From: JBPCIX01 sp051005875
GTDB lineage: Bacteria; Actinomycetota; CADDZG01; JAHWKV01
Assembly (NCBI GenBank): GCA_051005875.1
Contig: JBPCIX010000063.1
Location: 1-26,963 of the forward strand
Reading direction: 5' to 3'
Length of the DNA stretch: 26,963 nucleotides
The first letter of the stretch is position 1; each line of letters begins with the position of its first letter. A model generated the notes under the pieces. It searched no databases. It worked only from the letters and a program-made list of their open reading frames with translations, and had not been told where the DNA came from. Of this stretch, positions 6,774-15,189 are shown one piece after another. The position numbers and the translations under genes are program-made.

Positions 6774-7913
6774 CTAAGGGGCCGCCGGCGCCTGCGGTGC
6801 TGGGGCTGGGGCCTGGGGGGCTCGGCCCGGGGGTTGGGGCGCCTGTGGGGCTATCCCGACCTTGAGCGGAACCACTCTTTGAGTGACACGGTCGAACCGG
6901 CCGATCCTCGGGTTCACCTTAACTTTGGACTTCTCCACACCATCGCTCAGCCAGGCGTCGAATTCCTTTTTTTCGTTTTCGGCTTTAACGCCCTTTTCGA
7001 GTTCTGGCCGGGCGTCGGCAAAGGGCCTGCCCTTGTTGATGAGCTTGATGACGTGAACTCCGAAAACGGTCCTGACGGGGTCAGATATCTGCCCCGCCTC
7101 GGTAAGAGCGAACGCCGTCTGCTCGAACTCTTGAGCTGCGTTTCCCTGGCTAAGGTAACCCAGATCCCCACCCTTTGACGCTGTGGTTGCATCCTGCGAG
7201 TACTGCTTGGCAAGAGCGCCAAAGTCCTCGCCGGCCTTGGCCCGGCGAGCAATCTCCGCCGCAAGGGCCTGATCTGATTCCAATTCTTCGCAAGTCCTGG
7301 TGGCTTCATCTCTCTTGCTGCAAACAAGAATGTGAGCGACCTTCAACGACGAGTCGAATGCCGGCTTGTTGCCCTCGTAAACCGCCATTAGCTCAGCCTC
7401 GGTCGGTGGGTGATCCTTGGTGAGCTTTGCGCCGACTTTTTGGAAAAGAAGCTGGTTGCCTAAGTAGAGCCTTAACTCGGCCAAATTAAACCCTTGAGCC
7501 TTGAGGGCGGCCTTAAATGCAGTGCCTTTGGTGTCGTTGGGAAAGCCTGCCTTTATTTGCCGAACCCTGGCCTCGACTTCCCGCGGCTTGACGACGACGC
7601 CCAGCTTAGCCGCCTTGCGTTGGGCGACGGTCTGGCGAACGAGCCCACTCAATACCTCGCGTTCCGCATCAAGCCGGTTCGCAGGCCCCTGAGGGCCCCT
7701 GAACTCTCGGGCAGTTGCCGGATTCTTCAAGATCTGGCTGAGAACCATCCCGATCCGAGCCTGCTCGATCTTGGTGCAACCGATATTCGGCGCACACACA
7801 TCTGCCGCAGTGGGCGCAAAGTAATTGCCGGTGGCAGGTGAGCAGGCGGTAAGAATCGCAGCAAGCAGAGCGGCAGCCGCCGCTCCCCTGACCCGAAATC
7901 TTTGGAGGTGCAT
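6774..7913 (-). CDS. Parvulin-type (SurA/PrsA-like) foldase lipoprotein
   Basis: 379 residues. The signal peptide ends in lipobox LTAC, with Cys24 as lipidation site. A SurA-like N-domain (about 45-175) precedes a PpiC/rotamase domain (about 190-290) with VAHILVCSK, FGALAKQYSQD, GGDLGYL and FGVHVIKL. The tail is Pro/Ala/Gln-rich (APQAPQPPGRAPQ). Cysteine pairs CAPNIGC near residue 40 and CSKRDEATRTC in the rotamase domain could form disulfides outside the cell. It should act on the outer membrane face as a folding helper for secreted proteins. It sits between mfd and mazG, where some relatives carry other lipoproteins. ATG 7913 has no clear SD but a TATACT box ends 6 nt upstream. Confidence 0.9.
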   Translation of the reverse strand: MHLQRFRVRGAAAAALLAAILTACSPATGNYFAPTAADVCAPNIGCTKIEQARIGMVLSQILKNPATAREFRGPQGPANRLDAEREVLSGLVRQTVAQRKAAKLGVVVKPREVEARVRQIKAGFPNDTKGTAFKAALKAQGFNLAELRLYLGNQLLFQKVGAKLTKDHPPTEAELMAVYEGNKPAFDSSLKVAHILVCSKRDEATRTCEELESDQALAAEIARRAKAGEDFGALAKQYSQDATTASKGGDLGYLSQGNAAQEFEQTAFALTEAGQISDPVRTVFGVHVIKLINKGRPFADARPELEKGVKAENEKKEFDAWLSDGVEKSKVKVNPRIGRFDRVTQRVVPLKVGIAPQAPQPPGRAPQAPAPAPQAPAAP

Positions 7914-7919
7914 GTGGCG

Positions 7920-7925
7920 AGTATA
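7920..7925 (-). promoter_or_regulatory. -10 box TATACT before the parvulin gene, leaderless spacing
   Basis: The minus strand reads TATACT-CGCCAC-ATG. The hexamer is one base from consensus TATAAT and is 6 nt from the start codon. The box lies in the 33-nt gap after mfd, so the parvulin gene and mazG can be transcribed separately from mfd. No good -35 was recognised. Confidence 0.6.
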
Positions 7926-7946
7926 AATGAGGCCCGCCCGCCGGCT

Positions 7947-10900
7947 CTACAGGTTGTTTGTCAGTACCTCAAGAGCCCAGGCAGGCACGTCGGTTGAAGG
8001 CGCCGGGAGCAGCAGCGTTTGCGAGGCCGCTTTGTATATCGAGCGCGGGAACCGCGCTCTAATCATCAACTCCTGAGACTCGGAAAGGGTGGGCATCGGC
8101 TTTAACTTCAAGCTTCCGTCACGAAGGATTGCTTCATTTATTCCGTGCGAGGCAAGCAGCGCCCTTAGCTCCGCCACCACTATCAGGTTCTCGACTGAAC
8201 CCGGCAGTGGCCCGAACCGGTCGGTTAGCTCTTCTCTCAGAGCCGAAGAATCATCTGCCGATCTGATCTTTTCTATCTGCCGGTAAGCCTCGATTCGCAG
8301 CGACTCCCGCCCTATGTACGAACTCGGCACGAACGCATCGGCCGGAATGTCGAGGCGGACCTCGAGTTTTTCTTCAGGGGCCTTACCGGAAAGCTTGCCG
8401 ACTGCCTCGGACATCATTTTCAAATACAAGTCGAAGCCCACGGCGGCAATGTGGCCAGACTGTTCGGCCCCCAGCAAGTTTCCGGCCCCCCGGATTTCCA
8501 AATCCCGTAAAGCGATTTTGAAGCCGCTGCCGAGTTCGGTAAATTCAGAAAGGGTCTTTAGGCGCTCATGGGCCTCGTCGCCCAAAACTGCATCGTGTGG
8601 ATACAGAAAGTACGCGTAGGCACGCTCACGGGCACGCCCGACGCGGCCGCGAAGCTGGTAAAGCTGCGAGAGCCCCAGGCGATCGGCACGCTCTACTATC
8701 AAGGTATTCATGGCCGGAATGTCCAGGCCGCTTTCAATGATGGTCGTGCACACAAGCACGTCAATCTTTCCGTCCCAAACATTGAGCATCACTGCCTCAA
8801 GCTCGTGTTCGTTCATCTGCCCATGGGCCACCTCGACCCGGGCGCCCGGAACTAGACCGGCAATTCTTCTGGCGGCGCCGGCAATAGAAGAAACCCTATT
8901 GTGAACATAAAAAACCTGGCCGTCCCGTGCGAGTTCTCGTCTAATGGCCGCGGAAACCATACGACTGTCGGCCTCGCCCACGTAGGTCAGCACCGGGCGC
9001 CTGTCGACGGGCGGTGTATCCATCAAGGACAGATCCCTGATTCCGGTTATTCCCATTTCGAGCGTTCTTGGAATAGGAGTGGCGGTCATCGTCAGTACGT
9101 CAACGTGTTCACGAAGGTGTTTGATCTTTTCCTTGTGCTTCACGCCAAAGCGCTGTTCCTCATCGACTATCAAAAGACCGAGGTCCTCGAACTTAACGTC
9201 GGGCTGCAAAAGCCGGTGGGTTCCGATCAATACATCGACCTTGCCGGTCGCCGCCTCTTCGAGAATTTTCTTTTGCTCAGTGGCGCTAAGAAACCGCGAA
9301 AGCTGAGCCACCTTTATCGGAAAACTCGCGAATCGCTCGCTGAAGGTTTGGTGATGCTGTTGAGCCAGGATCGTGGTGGGTACTAAAACAGCTACTTGCA
9401 TCGAGTCTTGAACCGCCTTAAATGCCGCTCGAACGGCCACTTCGGTCTTGCCGTACCCAACGTCACCGCAAATCAGCCGGTCCATTGGAGCGGGCTTTTC
9501 CATATCTGCCTTAACCTCTTCGATTGCCCGCAACTGGTCCGGTGTTTCGACATGGACGAAAGCATTTTCAAGCTCCGCCTGCCAGGGAGTATCCGGCGAG
9601 AAGGTGTGGCCCTCGGCATTCAGCCGGGCCGAGTACAGAACCGTTAGCTCGCCGGCAATGTCCTCGACGGCTTTGCGTGCCCTGGCCTTCGATTTCTCCC
9701 ATTCGCCCGAACCAAGCCGGTTGAGTTTGGGGGCCTCGCCGCCCGTGTAACGAGTAATGGCGGCCAGCTGCTCGGTAGGAAGATAAAGCCGATCGTCGCC
9801 GTGGTACGAAATCAGCAGGTAATCGCGGTTGATGCCTGCGACCTCGCGCGTGATCATGCCGTGATAGCGGCCGACTCCATAGGTTTCGTGAACTACATAG
9901 TCGCCGGGCACAAGTTGGAGCAACAGCGCGGTGGCTCTGGCCGGAGTTTGTGGCGCCCCCTTCGTAGCGGCGGCAATCCTGCGCTTGCCGAACAAGTCGG
10001 CCTCGCCCACTAGGGCCAGAGCGCTCTCAGAATCGAAACGGAGCAAGAATCCCGAACGAAGCGAGGCCGACTCCACAATCGCTGAGTGATACGGGTTGGC
10101 TTCCTCTATGGGTAGGGACATCCCGGCGTCGGCCAGCACATCGCGCGCCCTGGATGCTGACCGACCAGCAGCGACCGCAATCGTGGCTTTGCCCGGCACG
10201 CCCTTCAGAGCCTTCACGAGATCACCGGGCTTGCCTAAGTGCCCCTCCCATCCGGTAATGTCCAGATCGATGCCTTCGCCGCCCCGCGAGTACGGCCAAA
10301 GCTCAACGCTCGGTGACCCATCGGTGGCCTGATCGAAGTCCCCGAACATGCCGCCAGAGAAATCTCCGGCCCAGTGTTGCGCTTGCTCCAGAAAATCTTC
10401 AGCCCGGTCACGGCATTGCTTGGGACCGGCGACGACAACCAGGGCGTCGGCGGGCAAGAATCGAGTGAGCGGCTTCAGTGGACCGGCCAACAAAGCAAGA
10501 TACGCCTCCATCCCCGGGAAAGCGACCCCGGTCGCCAGTTTCTCGAGGTCCTCTGCTTGAGCCTGGTCGCCGGCAAAGGATTCGTGAGCCTCGCGGGCCC
10601 GATCCATCACCCCGGCTGAAAGGCGCAACTCGCGGCAGGGCCCTACCTCAACCATCGATAACCGTTGGCTGCTTCGCTGGCTTGAGACCGCAAATTCGCG
10701 AAGATCCCCGATTTCATCGCCCAGAAAGTCGACGCGAATCGGCTGCAGAAGCTCTGCGGGAAAAATGTCGACTATTCCACCTCGAACAGCAAATTCGCCG
10801 GGGCGCTCGACGAGGTAGGTCCTCTCAAAACCAAAGTCCGATAATTTCTCCAAGAGTTCGTCCAGCGGGAGAATTTGGCCGACCGCGAGCCGGATCAGAT

Positions 10901-11294
10901 CGGCCGGTGGGTCTGCCATCTTCTGCAACAATCCGCGGACCGACGTGACGACAATAGTGGGCTTAGGGTCTCGGCTGGCGGCCGTTACGCCCGCCAGGAG
11001 TTGCAGAACCCCTATTCGCTTGCCCATCGTCTCGAGGGTCGGCGAGAGAGATTCACCGGGAAGAACCTCCCACGCCGGAAACAAGTGGACCTCACCGCTA
11101 ACCCAGACCCTTAGTTCTTCGGCAAACCTCTCGGCATCGCGGCTTCGCGGCAAGATGACGAGGGTGACCGGCTGTTTTGAAGCAAGCCCCGCGACTGTGA
11201 AGGCCCGGGCGACTTCGGGAACGCCTGCTGCACCCTCGGCCAAGATCTGTTCCAAAAGATCAGTTTTTTCCCACAGCCTTAACAGCTGTTTCAT
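7947..11294 (-). CDS. mfd: Transcription-repair coupling factor Mfd
   Basis: 1115 residues. Mfd displaces RNA polymerase stalled at DNA lesions and recruits UvrA. Order of parts: UvrB-like N-terminal region (about 1-330), RNA-polymerase-interacting CarD-like domain from about 460 (LVPGDYVVHETYGVGRYHGM), helicase motor with Walker A GDVGYGKT (610-617), DEEQ box (711-714) and TMTATPIPRTL (about 735), then the second RecA lobe (GRVGRARERAYAYFL) and the C-terminal TRCF domain (about 960-1100). ATG 11294 overlaps the pth stop as ATGA, so translation is coupled. It is the last gene of the tRNA-Gln-glmU-prs-rplY-pth-mfd run. No key motor motif is missing. Confidence 0.98.
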   Translation of the reverse strand: MKQLLRLWEKTDLLEQILAEGAAGVPEVARAFTVAGLASKQPVTLVILPRSRDAERFAEELRVWVSGEVHLFPAWEVLPGESLSPTLETMGKRIGVLQLLAGVTAASRDPKPTIVVTSVRGLLQKMADPPADLIRLAVGQILPLDELLEKLSDFGFERTYLVERPGEFAVRGGIVDIFPAELLQPIRVDFLGDEIGDLREFAVSSQRSSQRLSMVEVGPCRELRLSAGVMDRAREAHESFAGDQAQAEDLEKLATGVAFPGMEAYLALLAGPLKPLTRFLPADALVVVAGPKQCRDRAEDFLEQAQHWAGDFSGGMFGDFDQATDGSPSVELWPYSRGGEGIDLDITGWEGHLGKPGDLVKALKGVPGKATIAVAAGRSASRARDVLADAGMSLPIEEANPYHSAIVESASLRSGFLLRFDSESALALVGEADLFGKRRIAAATKGAPQTPARATALLLQLVPGDYVVHETYGVGRYHGMITREVAGINRDYLLISYHGDDRLYLPTEQLAAITRYTGGEAPKLNRLGSGEWEKSKARARKAVEDIAGELTVLYSARLNAEGHTFSPDTPWQAELENAFVHVETPDQLRAIEEVKADMEKPAPMDRLICGDVGYGKTEVAVRAAFKAVQDSMQVAVLVPTTILAQQHHQTFSERFASFPIKVAQLSRFLSATEQKKILEEAATGKVDVLIGTHRLLQPDVKFEDLGLLIVDEEQRFGVKHKEKIKHLREHVDVLTMTATPIPRTLEMGITGIRDLSLMDTPPVDRRPVLTYVGEADSRMVSAAIRRELARDGQVFYVHNRVSSIAGAARRIAGLVPGARVEVAHGQMNEHELEAVMLNVWDGKIDVLVCTTIIESGLDIPAMNTLIVERADRLGLSQLYQLRGRVGRARERAYAYFLYPHDAVLGDEAHERLKTLSEFTELGSGFKIALRDLEIRGAGNLLGAEQSGHIAAVGFDLYLKMMSEAVGKLSGKAPEEKLEVRLDIPADAFVPSSYIGRESLRIEAYRQIEKIRSADDSSALREELTDRFGPLPGSVENLIVVAELRALLASHGINEAILRDGSLKLKPMPTLSESQELMIRARFPRSIYKAASQTLLLPAPSTDVPAWALEVLTNNL

Positions 11295-11890
11295 GCCCGG
11301 CCGTTAAACCGGGCCATTGCCGGCTCCAAACCTTCCTTGATGATCGTCAGAACGGCTTCAGCGGCCCGCTTCTCGGCATCAGCCAGGACCCCTAAGGCAG
11401 TCTTGGACATCGGTTCCAAAACAAAATCCGCCGGCGCCTGCTCAGGCGAGAGCGGCCGGCCCACACCTATCCGGACACGGAAGAAATCCCCGGTTGCCAA
11501 GGATCCCGTGATCGAGTTGATCCCGCGATTGCCTCCGCTGCCGCCACCGGTTTTAATGCGAAGGATGCCCTCGGCAAGATCGATGTCGTCGTGCAACACG
11601 ATCAAGTTTTCGATCGGCACTTTGAACCATCTAACCAGCCCGGCGACGGCCCTGCCGCTCTCGTTCATGAAGGTCGTTGGAGTAGCAAGCAAGAGCCCCG
11701 CTTCGCCCGCTGATGTTTGGGCGACGCGAGCCGGAGGTTTGCCGGGTCTCAGTTTTGCCTTTGGATCCTTAAGCTTTACACCAAGACGTGATGCTAGTTG
11801 CAACAGAGCGCGCTCACCGGCGTTGTGGCGAGTTGTTTCGTATTTTCGACCGGGATTTCCCAAACCCACGGCAAGCCAAAGCGGTTGTAC
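11291..11890 (-). CDS. pth: Peptidyl-tRNA hydrolase, probable GTA start
   Basis: Releases tRNA from peptidyl-tRNA dropped by ribosomes. Conserved: VGLGNPGRKYETTRHNAG with the catalytic His, TPTTFMNESG, VLHDDIDL and GGSGGNRGINSI. The first canonical start is GTG 11869, which begins at the V of VGLGNPG and would cut away the first beta strand. In-frame codons before it read GTA-CAA-CCG-CTT-TGG-CTT-GCC, giving QPLWLA joined to VGLGNPG, which fits the usual Pth start well. An AAGGAG lies exactly 6 nt before that GTA, and no ATG, GTG or TTG occurs between the rplY stop and 11869. I therefore place the start at GTA 11890 (199 residues; 192 from GTG 11869). Confidence 0.94.
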   Translation of the reverse strand, partial: VQPLWLAVGLGNPGRKYETTRHNAGERALLQLASRLGVKLKDPKAKLRPGKPPARVAQTSAGEAGLLLATPTTFMNESGRAVAGLVRWFKVPIENLIVLHDDIDLAEGILRIKTGGGSGGNRGINSITGSLATGDFFRVRIGVGRPLSPEQAPADFVLEPMSKTALGVLADAEKRAAEAVLTIIKEGLEPAMARFNGRA

Positions 11891-11893
11891 GAG

Positions 11894-12547
11894 CTACTCC
11901 TTGGCCTGTTCTCCAGGTTCGTCCGTGCTTTCGCCTTCCTCGGCAGCTTCGACCTCGCCCTCCGGCAATTCTTCCTCGGCAGCTTCGACCTCCATGACGG
12001 TGGGCTCGATCACTCCGACAACGACATCCTCGGGGTCGTTCAATACCGTAACTCCGGCAGGTGTGTTTAGGTCCGACACTTTGATCGACTCGCCGATCCC
12101 AAGCGGAGTCAGGTCAACTTCAATCGCTCCAGGTACATCGGTGGGCAGGGCCTCAATCCGAATTTCGTGCATGTGCTGATCGATCTGGCCCCCCTCTTTG
12201 ACGCCGTGTGACTCGCCCGTCAGGTGAATAGGCACCTCGGCGTTGATGGTCACATCGCGGGCGACGTTAATAAAATCTACGTGCACGAAGGTTCCCTTAA
12301 TTGGATGTTTATGAATTTCACGGGGAATGGTCAGGTAAGAATCTGAATCAAGCTGAAGGTTGATCAGCACGTTAGCGCCGGCCTCGGTGCGAAGGGCCGC
12401 CCGCATCTGCTTGGCGTCAACTGCGAGAGCGACCGGCTCGACCGAAGAGCCGTATAGAACGGCGGGAACCTCGCCCGCCTCGCGCGAGCGGTGAGCGGGG
12501 CCTTTGCCCAACTCGGTGCGGCGCGTCGCTTTAAGGGTGACTTCCAT
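11894..12547 (-). CDS. rplY: 50S ribosomal protein L25, long Ctc/TL5 form
   Basis: 217 residues. Residues 1-93 form the 5S-rRNA-binding L25 domain (LKATRRTELGKGPAHRSR, VPAVLYG, PREIHKHPIKGTFVHVDF) and about 95-185 the second TL5 beta domain (VPIHLTGESHGVKEGG, LPTDVPGAIEVDL). The tail is very acidic (about 185-217) and contains a duplicated EVEAAEE segment. It binds 5S rRNA in the central protuberance; the long form is linked to general stress in Bacillus (Ctc). Start ATG 12547. It lies 24 nt after prs, with a possible promoter TATACT in that gap giving a leader of only a few bases. Confidence 0.96.
   Translation of the reverse strand: MEVTLKATRRTELGKGPAHRSREAGEVPAVLYGSSVEPVALAVDAKQMRAALRTEAGANVLINLQLDSDSYLTIPREIHKHPIKGTFVHVDFINVARDVTINAEVPIHLTGESHGVKEGGQIDQHMHEIRIEALPTDVPGAIEVDLTPLGIGESIKVSDLNTPAGVTVLNDPEDVVVGVIEPTVMEVEAAEEELPEGEVEAAEEGESTDEPGEQAKE
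11897..11902 (-). promoter_or_regulatory. Shine-Dalgarno AAGGAG pointing to a GTA start of pth
   Basis: The minus strand reads AAGGAG-TAGCTC-GTA. The SD overlaps the last codons of rplY. Its distance is ideal for GTA at 11890 and too long (27 nt) for GTG at 11869. Confidence 0.65.
11935..11992. repeat. 22-nt direct repeat inside the rplY acidic tail
   Basis: The sequence CTTCCTCGGCAGCTTCGACC (extended by TC) occurs at 11935-11956 and again at 11971-11992, a 36-nt offset. It encodes the repeated EVEAAEE segments of the L25 tail. The near-perfect nucleotide identity suggests a recent in-frame duplication of 12 codons. Confidence 0.8.
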
Positions 12548-12558
12548 TGATGTTCAAG

Positions 12559-12564
12559 AGTATA
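12559..12564 (-). promoter_or_regulatory. -10 box TATACT between prs and rplY
   Basis: The minus strand reads TATACT, then 11 nt, then the rplY ATG. It would start transcription about 4-5 nt before the start codon, so rplY-pth-mfd could be expressed independently of prs. The -35 region would lie in the 3' end of prs and was not recognised. Confidence 0.45.
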
Positions 12565-12571
12565 GAGGGGT

Positions 12572-13579
12572 TTACTCGAGGAGTTGGATGTGGCGCTCGG
12601 GCGGGATCGACTCCATGTTTTCGCCCTGGAAAATCTCTGAAACGGATTCGTCAACAAAAACGGCTTTTATGGTCGAGGCCAGTATCGGAGCAATTGAAAG
12701 GACGGTGATTTTGCCCAGCCTTTTTTCCGAAGAAAGCGGAATTGAGTCGGTAACGATAATTTCTGACAAAGGCGCCGCCTGGAGACGCTCCATTGCGGGC
12801 GGCGAGAAGATCCCGTGAGTGGCGGCCGCTATTACTTCGAGGGCCCCTTGATCCATAAGTTCATTGACGGCATTGCACAACGTCCCGGCAGTGTCGATCA
12901 TGTCGTCGACGATCAGACATCGGCTGCCCGAAACTTCACCGATCAAGCCGCCGGATTCGGAAACATTGCGAATATCGGCTCGCCGATTTTTCGACATGAC
13001 GGCGATAGGAGCGTTTAGGTGTCGCGCGTACTTGTTAGCGTGGCCGGCCCTGCCGGCATCGGGGGCGACCACGACCAGGTTGTCTTTGTACTTGCTCTCG
13101 ACATACGCGGAGAGAATCGGAAGAGCCGTCAGATGGTCGACGGGACCGTCGAAGAAGCCCTGCGTCTGGCCGCTGTGCAAATCAACCGTCAAAACTCTGT
13201 CGGCGCCTGCCGCGGCCAGAAGGTCCATAACCAAGCGTGCCGAAATAGGCTCGCGGGCCAGCGACTTGCGGTCCTGTCGTGAGTATCCGTAGAAAGGCAC
13301 CACTGCGTTGATGCGCTTGGCGCTTGCCCGTTTCAAGGCATCGATCATCAGCAACTGCTCCATAATCATTTCGTTAACCGGGGGGCTGTGGCTTTGGATG
13401 ACGAATGCGTCGCTGCCTCTGCAGGATTCCTGGAATCGCACATAATTTTCGCCCGAGGCGAAGCGGCCGAGTTCAACCGGCCCCAATCGCATGCCCAGCT
13501 GATCTGCGATTTTTTCGGAAAGCTCAATGTTCGAGCTGCCCGAGAAGATCATCGCTCGTTTCTTGACTGCATATTCCAT
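12572..13579 (-). CDS. prs: Ribose-phosphate pyrophosphokinase
   Basis: 335 residues. Makes PRPP from ribose 5-phosphate and ATP for nucleotide, His and Trp synthesis. Visible: GSSNIELSEKIADQLG, flexible loop YGYSRQDRKSLAREPISARL, DLHSGQTQGFFD, VVAPDAGRAGHANKYA (usually VVSPDVGGVVRA, so a mild variant here) and the PRPP loop CLIVDDMIDTAGT. The ATG at 13579 shares one base with the glmU stop (TAATG), so the two genes are translationally coupled. glmU and prs adjacency links UDP-GlcNAc and PRPP supply and is common to actinobacteria and Bacillus. Confidence 0.97.
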   Translation of the reverse strand: MEYAVKKRAMIFSGSSNIELSEKIADQLGMRLGPVELGRFASGENYVRFQESCRGSDAFVIQSHSPPVNEMIMEQLLMIDALKRASAKRINAVVPFYGYSRQDRKSLAREPISARLVMDLLAAAGADRVLTVDLHSGQTQGFFDGPVDHLTALPILSAYVESKYKDNLVVVAPDAGRAGHANKYARHLNAPIAVMSKNRRADIRNVSESGGLIGEVSGSRCLIVDDMIDTAGTLCNAVNELMDQGALEVIAAATHGIFSPPAMERLQAAPLSEIIVTDSIPLSSEKRLGKITVLSIAPILASTIKAVFVDESVSEIFQGENMESIPPERHIQLLE

Positions 13580-14967
13580 TAGGGCGACCTTCGCTTTCTG
13601 AACGGCTTGGCGGGAACTCCTACCACTATCTCACCCTCGGCCACGTCTTTTGTGACAACCGATCCGGCGCCGGTTCCCGCGTTCGCGCCGAGACTGACGG
13701 GAGCGATCAATGTGGTATCGGAGCCGGTGAACGCGCCGTCGCCGATGGTTGTTTTAGCCTTGAGCTTATTTTCAGAATCATAGTTGCCGGTTATCGTTCC
13801 GGCGCCGAGGTTTACGCCCTTGCCGACCTCGGCGTCGCCGATGTAAGAAAGATGTGGGACCTTGGATCCTTCGCCGATCGCTGAGCCTTTGATCTCGACG
13901 AAAGTGCCGGCCTTGGCACCCGGCCCGAGCGTTGTGCCTGGCCGGATTGAGGCGTAAGGCCCGACCATCGCCTTGGGGCCTATGCTCGATTCTCGAACTA
14001 TCGAAAAAGTGACCTCGGCCCCATCTTCGATCACAGAGTCGACGATCCGGGTTGATGGTCCGACGGAGCAGCCGCTGCCAACCGTCGTTCGGCCCTCCAA
14101 AAAAGTGAGCGGCTTGATGACTGTTCCCGGCCCAACCTGCACTCCCACATCGATGTAGGTCGTAAATGGATCCTCGATTGAAACTCCGCTGACTGCAAGC
14201 TCCTCAAGGTACCTTTGCCGCAGCTTTCGCTCGGCTGCGGCAAGCTGCAGTCGGTCATTGACGCCTTCGATTTCAGTTGGATCGTTTGCCATCAGAGTGT
14301 AAATACTGCCTCCTTTGGCCCGAATCGCCAAGACGGTGTCGGTCAGGTAGTACTCGCCCTGTGCGTTTTGATCGCTAATTTGACCGAGAGCGTCAAAGAG
14401 CGCGGCCTTGTCGAAGAGCCAAATACCCCCGGAAACTTCCTTGATTGCTCGTTGGTCTTCAGTGGTATCTGCTTGCTCAACGATAGCCTCGAATTGGTTA
14501 TCGGGACCCCTCACGATGCGACCATAACCGGTCGGGTTTTCGAGCCGTGCGGCGACGACTGTGGCCTGGGCATGTTTCGCCTGGTGTTGCCAAACCAGGG
14601 CGCTCAGCGTGGCCTCGCGAAGCAGCGGCCCATCGCCGGGCAGGACAAGCACATCGCCTTCAAAGTCCGCAAGGGCCGCTTGGCAACACCGAACGGCATC
14701 GCCGGTGCCTCGCAATTGCATCTGGTCGACAAAGATTGCGTCCGGGTGAATGGACTTCACTTCGGCGATGACTCGGTCGCGTCCGTTGCCGACAACGACG
14801 ATCACCCTGTCGAGGTCACCGGCCCCGTTGAGCGAGGCCAGAACATGGTGAATCAAAGACATCCCCCCGGCCCGATGAAGAACTTTGGGGACCTCAGACT
14901 TGAACCGCTTGCCCAGCCCAGCAGCAAGAACAACTGCGCAAACAGGGCTGCGACTTGGCGTACTCAA
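13579..14967 (-). CDS. glmU: Bifunctional GlcNAc-1-phosphate uridyltransferase / glucosamine-1-phosphate acetyltransferase
   Basis: 462 residues. Makes UDP-GlcNAc for peptidoglycan in two steps. The N-terminal uridyltransferase (about 8-235) has LAAGLGKRFKSEVPKVLH, the QLRGTGDAV motif and LPGDGPLL. The C-terminal half (about 260-455) is a left-handed beta helix of hexapeptide repeats with acetyltransferase motifs KVPHLSYIGDAEVG (catalytic His) and GAGTITGNYD. Start TTG 14967, with TGGAG 4 nt upstream. The 5' end lies only 20 nt from the 3' end of tRNA-Gln on the same strand. The tail KPFRKRRSP is short. Confidence 0.97.
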   Translation of the reverse strand: MSTPSRSPVCAVVLAAGLGKRFKSEVPKVLHRAGGMSLIHHVLASLNGAGDLDRVIVVVGNGRDRVIAEVKSIHPDAIFVDQMQLRGTGDAVRCCQAALADFEGDVLVLPGDGPLLREATLSALVWQHQAKHAQATVVAARLENPTGYGRIVRGPDNQFEAIVEQADTTEDQRAIKEVSGGIWLFDKAALFDALGQISDQNAQGEYYLTDTVLAIRAKGGSIYTLMANDPTEIEGVNDRLQLAAAERKLRQRYLEELAVSGVSIEDPFTTYIDVGVQVGPGTVIKPLTFLEGRTTVGSGCSVGPSTRIVDSVIEDGAEVTFSIVRESSIGPKAMVGPYASIRPGTTLGPGAKAGTFVEIKGSAIGEGSKVPHLSYIGDAEVGKGVNLGAGTITGNYDSENKLKAKTTIGDGAFTGSDTTLIAPVSLGANAGTGAGSVVTKDVAEGEIVVGVPAKPFRKRRSP

Positions 14968-14987
14968 CGCGCTCCAGAAATCAGTTG

Positions 14988-15060
14988 CTCCGGAGCAGGG
15001 ATTTGAACCCCAACTTTCTGCACCAAAAGCAGACGTGCTGCCGAGTTACACCACTCCGGA
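14988..15060 (-). tRNA. tRNA-Gln(UUG)
   Basis: On the minus strand the acceptor TCCGGAG pairs with CTCCGGA, the anticodon stem is TCTGC/GCAGA with loop TTTTGGT (anticodon UUG), and the T loop is TTCAAAT. The discriminator is G, as expected for glutamine. CCA is not encoded. It is 73 nt long and lies 20 nt upstream of glmU on the same strand, so tRNA and glmU are probably transcribed together. Confidence 0.96.
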
Positions 15061-15109
15061 ATATTCGAGCAGGCATGGCGCCCAACAACAAATGCACAAG
15101 CAACCGAAC

Positions 15110-15127
15110 CTAGTCTCAAGGGACTAG
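15110..15127. other. Small inverted repeat between narK and tRNA-Gln
   Basis: CTAGTC, a 6-nt loop TCAAGG, then GACTAG. On the + strand it is followed by TTT only. It might act as a weak terminator or processing hairpin for narK transcripts, which run toward the tRNA, but there is no U tract on that strand, so function is unproven. Confidence 0.35.
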
Positions 15128-15189
15128 TTTAATCCCGCCAAAGGGCGCCCGCCGTTGGATGGCAGCTAAGGTGCTGTGCTAGTAAGGCA

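Noticed and set aside
11337..12179. Long + strand reading frame (280 codons) opposite pth and rplY
   Set aside because: It is low-complexity Ser/Pro/Thr-rich translation antisense to two well-supported genes and resembles no family I know; a shadow of GC-biased codons.
14215..15006. + strand reading frame of 263 codons opposite glmU
   Set aside because: Antisense to the strongly conserved GlmU and crosses into the tRNA-Gln gene; no recognisable domain.
15110..15127. Rho-independent terminator for narK
   Set aside because: Stem of only 6 bp and no U tract on the minus strand; kept only as an unassigned inverted repeat.
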